From assembly GCF_900451195.1 (NCBI RefSeq), contig NZ_UGHR01000003.1, forward strand, positions 682,001-746,000: a stretch of DNA of 64,000 nucleotides, in the 5' to 3' direction. The first letter of the stretch is position 1; every line of letters begins with the position of its first letter. The stretch comes from Iodobacter fluviatilis. Its GTDB lineage: Bacteria; Pseudomonadota; Gammaproteobacteria; Burkholderiales; Chitinibacteraceae. Shown here in pieces: positions 63,243 to 64,000 of this stretch. The notes under the pieces were generated by a model that searched no databases, was not told where the DNA came from, and saw nothing but the letters and a program-made list of their open reading frames with translations. A program made the position numbers and the translations under genes.

Positions 63243-64000
<758 letters not shown>

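Overview
The window looks like the chromosome of a chitin-degrading betaproteobacterium of the order Neisseriales, probably close to Iodobacter, Chitinibacter or Deefgea. The evidence is the Neisseriales-like 5' part of a 16S rRNA gene at the right edge (63243 onward), a modular GH18 chitinase (60019-62853), and housekeeping genes (pilSR, ampD, kup, rppH, queD) of betaproteobacterial type. The genus assignment is inference from sequence character only.

Layout. (1) 1-6684, host accessory genes: the 5' part of a haem-binding H-NOX gene, a MidA/NDUFAF7-type methyltransferase, a pteridine-reductase-like SDR, a frameshifted LysR regulator facing a pirin/isochorismatase/OsmC set, and an IS3-family element with a nonsense mutation in orfB, inserted exactly at the osmC stop codon. 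(2) 6912-7073, the first 52 codons of ttcA (tRNA 2-thiocytidine synthesis), cut inside the PP-loop SGGKDS. (3) 7068-50801, a genomic island of about 43.7 kb. (4) 50802-64000, the rest of ttcA followed by a conserved-looking backbone: spermidine-synthase-like gene, rppH, pilS-pilR, ampD, kup, queD, chitinase and an rRNA operon.

The island. Its left end carries four overlapping or abutting genes: three large tyrosine recombinases and a small coiled-coil protein. This is the organisation described for GInt islands (ginABCD operon, cargo, short AT-rich end). The right end carries an intact, divergent ttcA homologue that probably replaces the host gene destroyed by the insertion. The stop codon of this copy overlaps the start of a 303-codon frame that runs into the severed host ttcA 3' part. 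I consider this target-restoring arrangement the most interesting large-scale observation in the window.

Cargo. (a) A tight three-gene operon: metallo-beta-lactamase-fold protein, E2-like/E1/JAB triple-domain protein, and patatin-like phospholipase. It is divergent from a WYL-domain regulator across a perfect 10-bp inverted repeat, and looks like a defence system related to CBASS type II but lacking a visible CD-NTase. A second metallo-beta-lactamase-fold gene lies beyond the regulator. (b) A umuDC operon divergent from an SRAP (YedK/HMCES) gene. (c) Orphan antitoxin-like genes. (d) A T6SS set: VgrG, Rhs with a C-terminal AHH nuclease, and a putative immunity protein. (e) A DUF6602-like PD-(D/E)XK protein. 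(f) A type I restriction-modification locus (hsdM, hsdS, accessory genes, hsdR, YgjP-like metallopeptidase) with two accessory proteins that carry HEPN-like RNxxxH motifs. Between these lie many decayed mobile elements: IS3 fragments including a 247-bp internally deleted copy, IS21, IS1595, a probable group II intron piece, and repeats ending in CTGACCCCAGTTATT. The island has therefore gained and lost cargo repeatedly. No phage structural or conjugation genes were seen.
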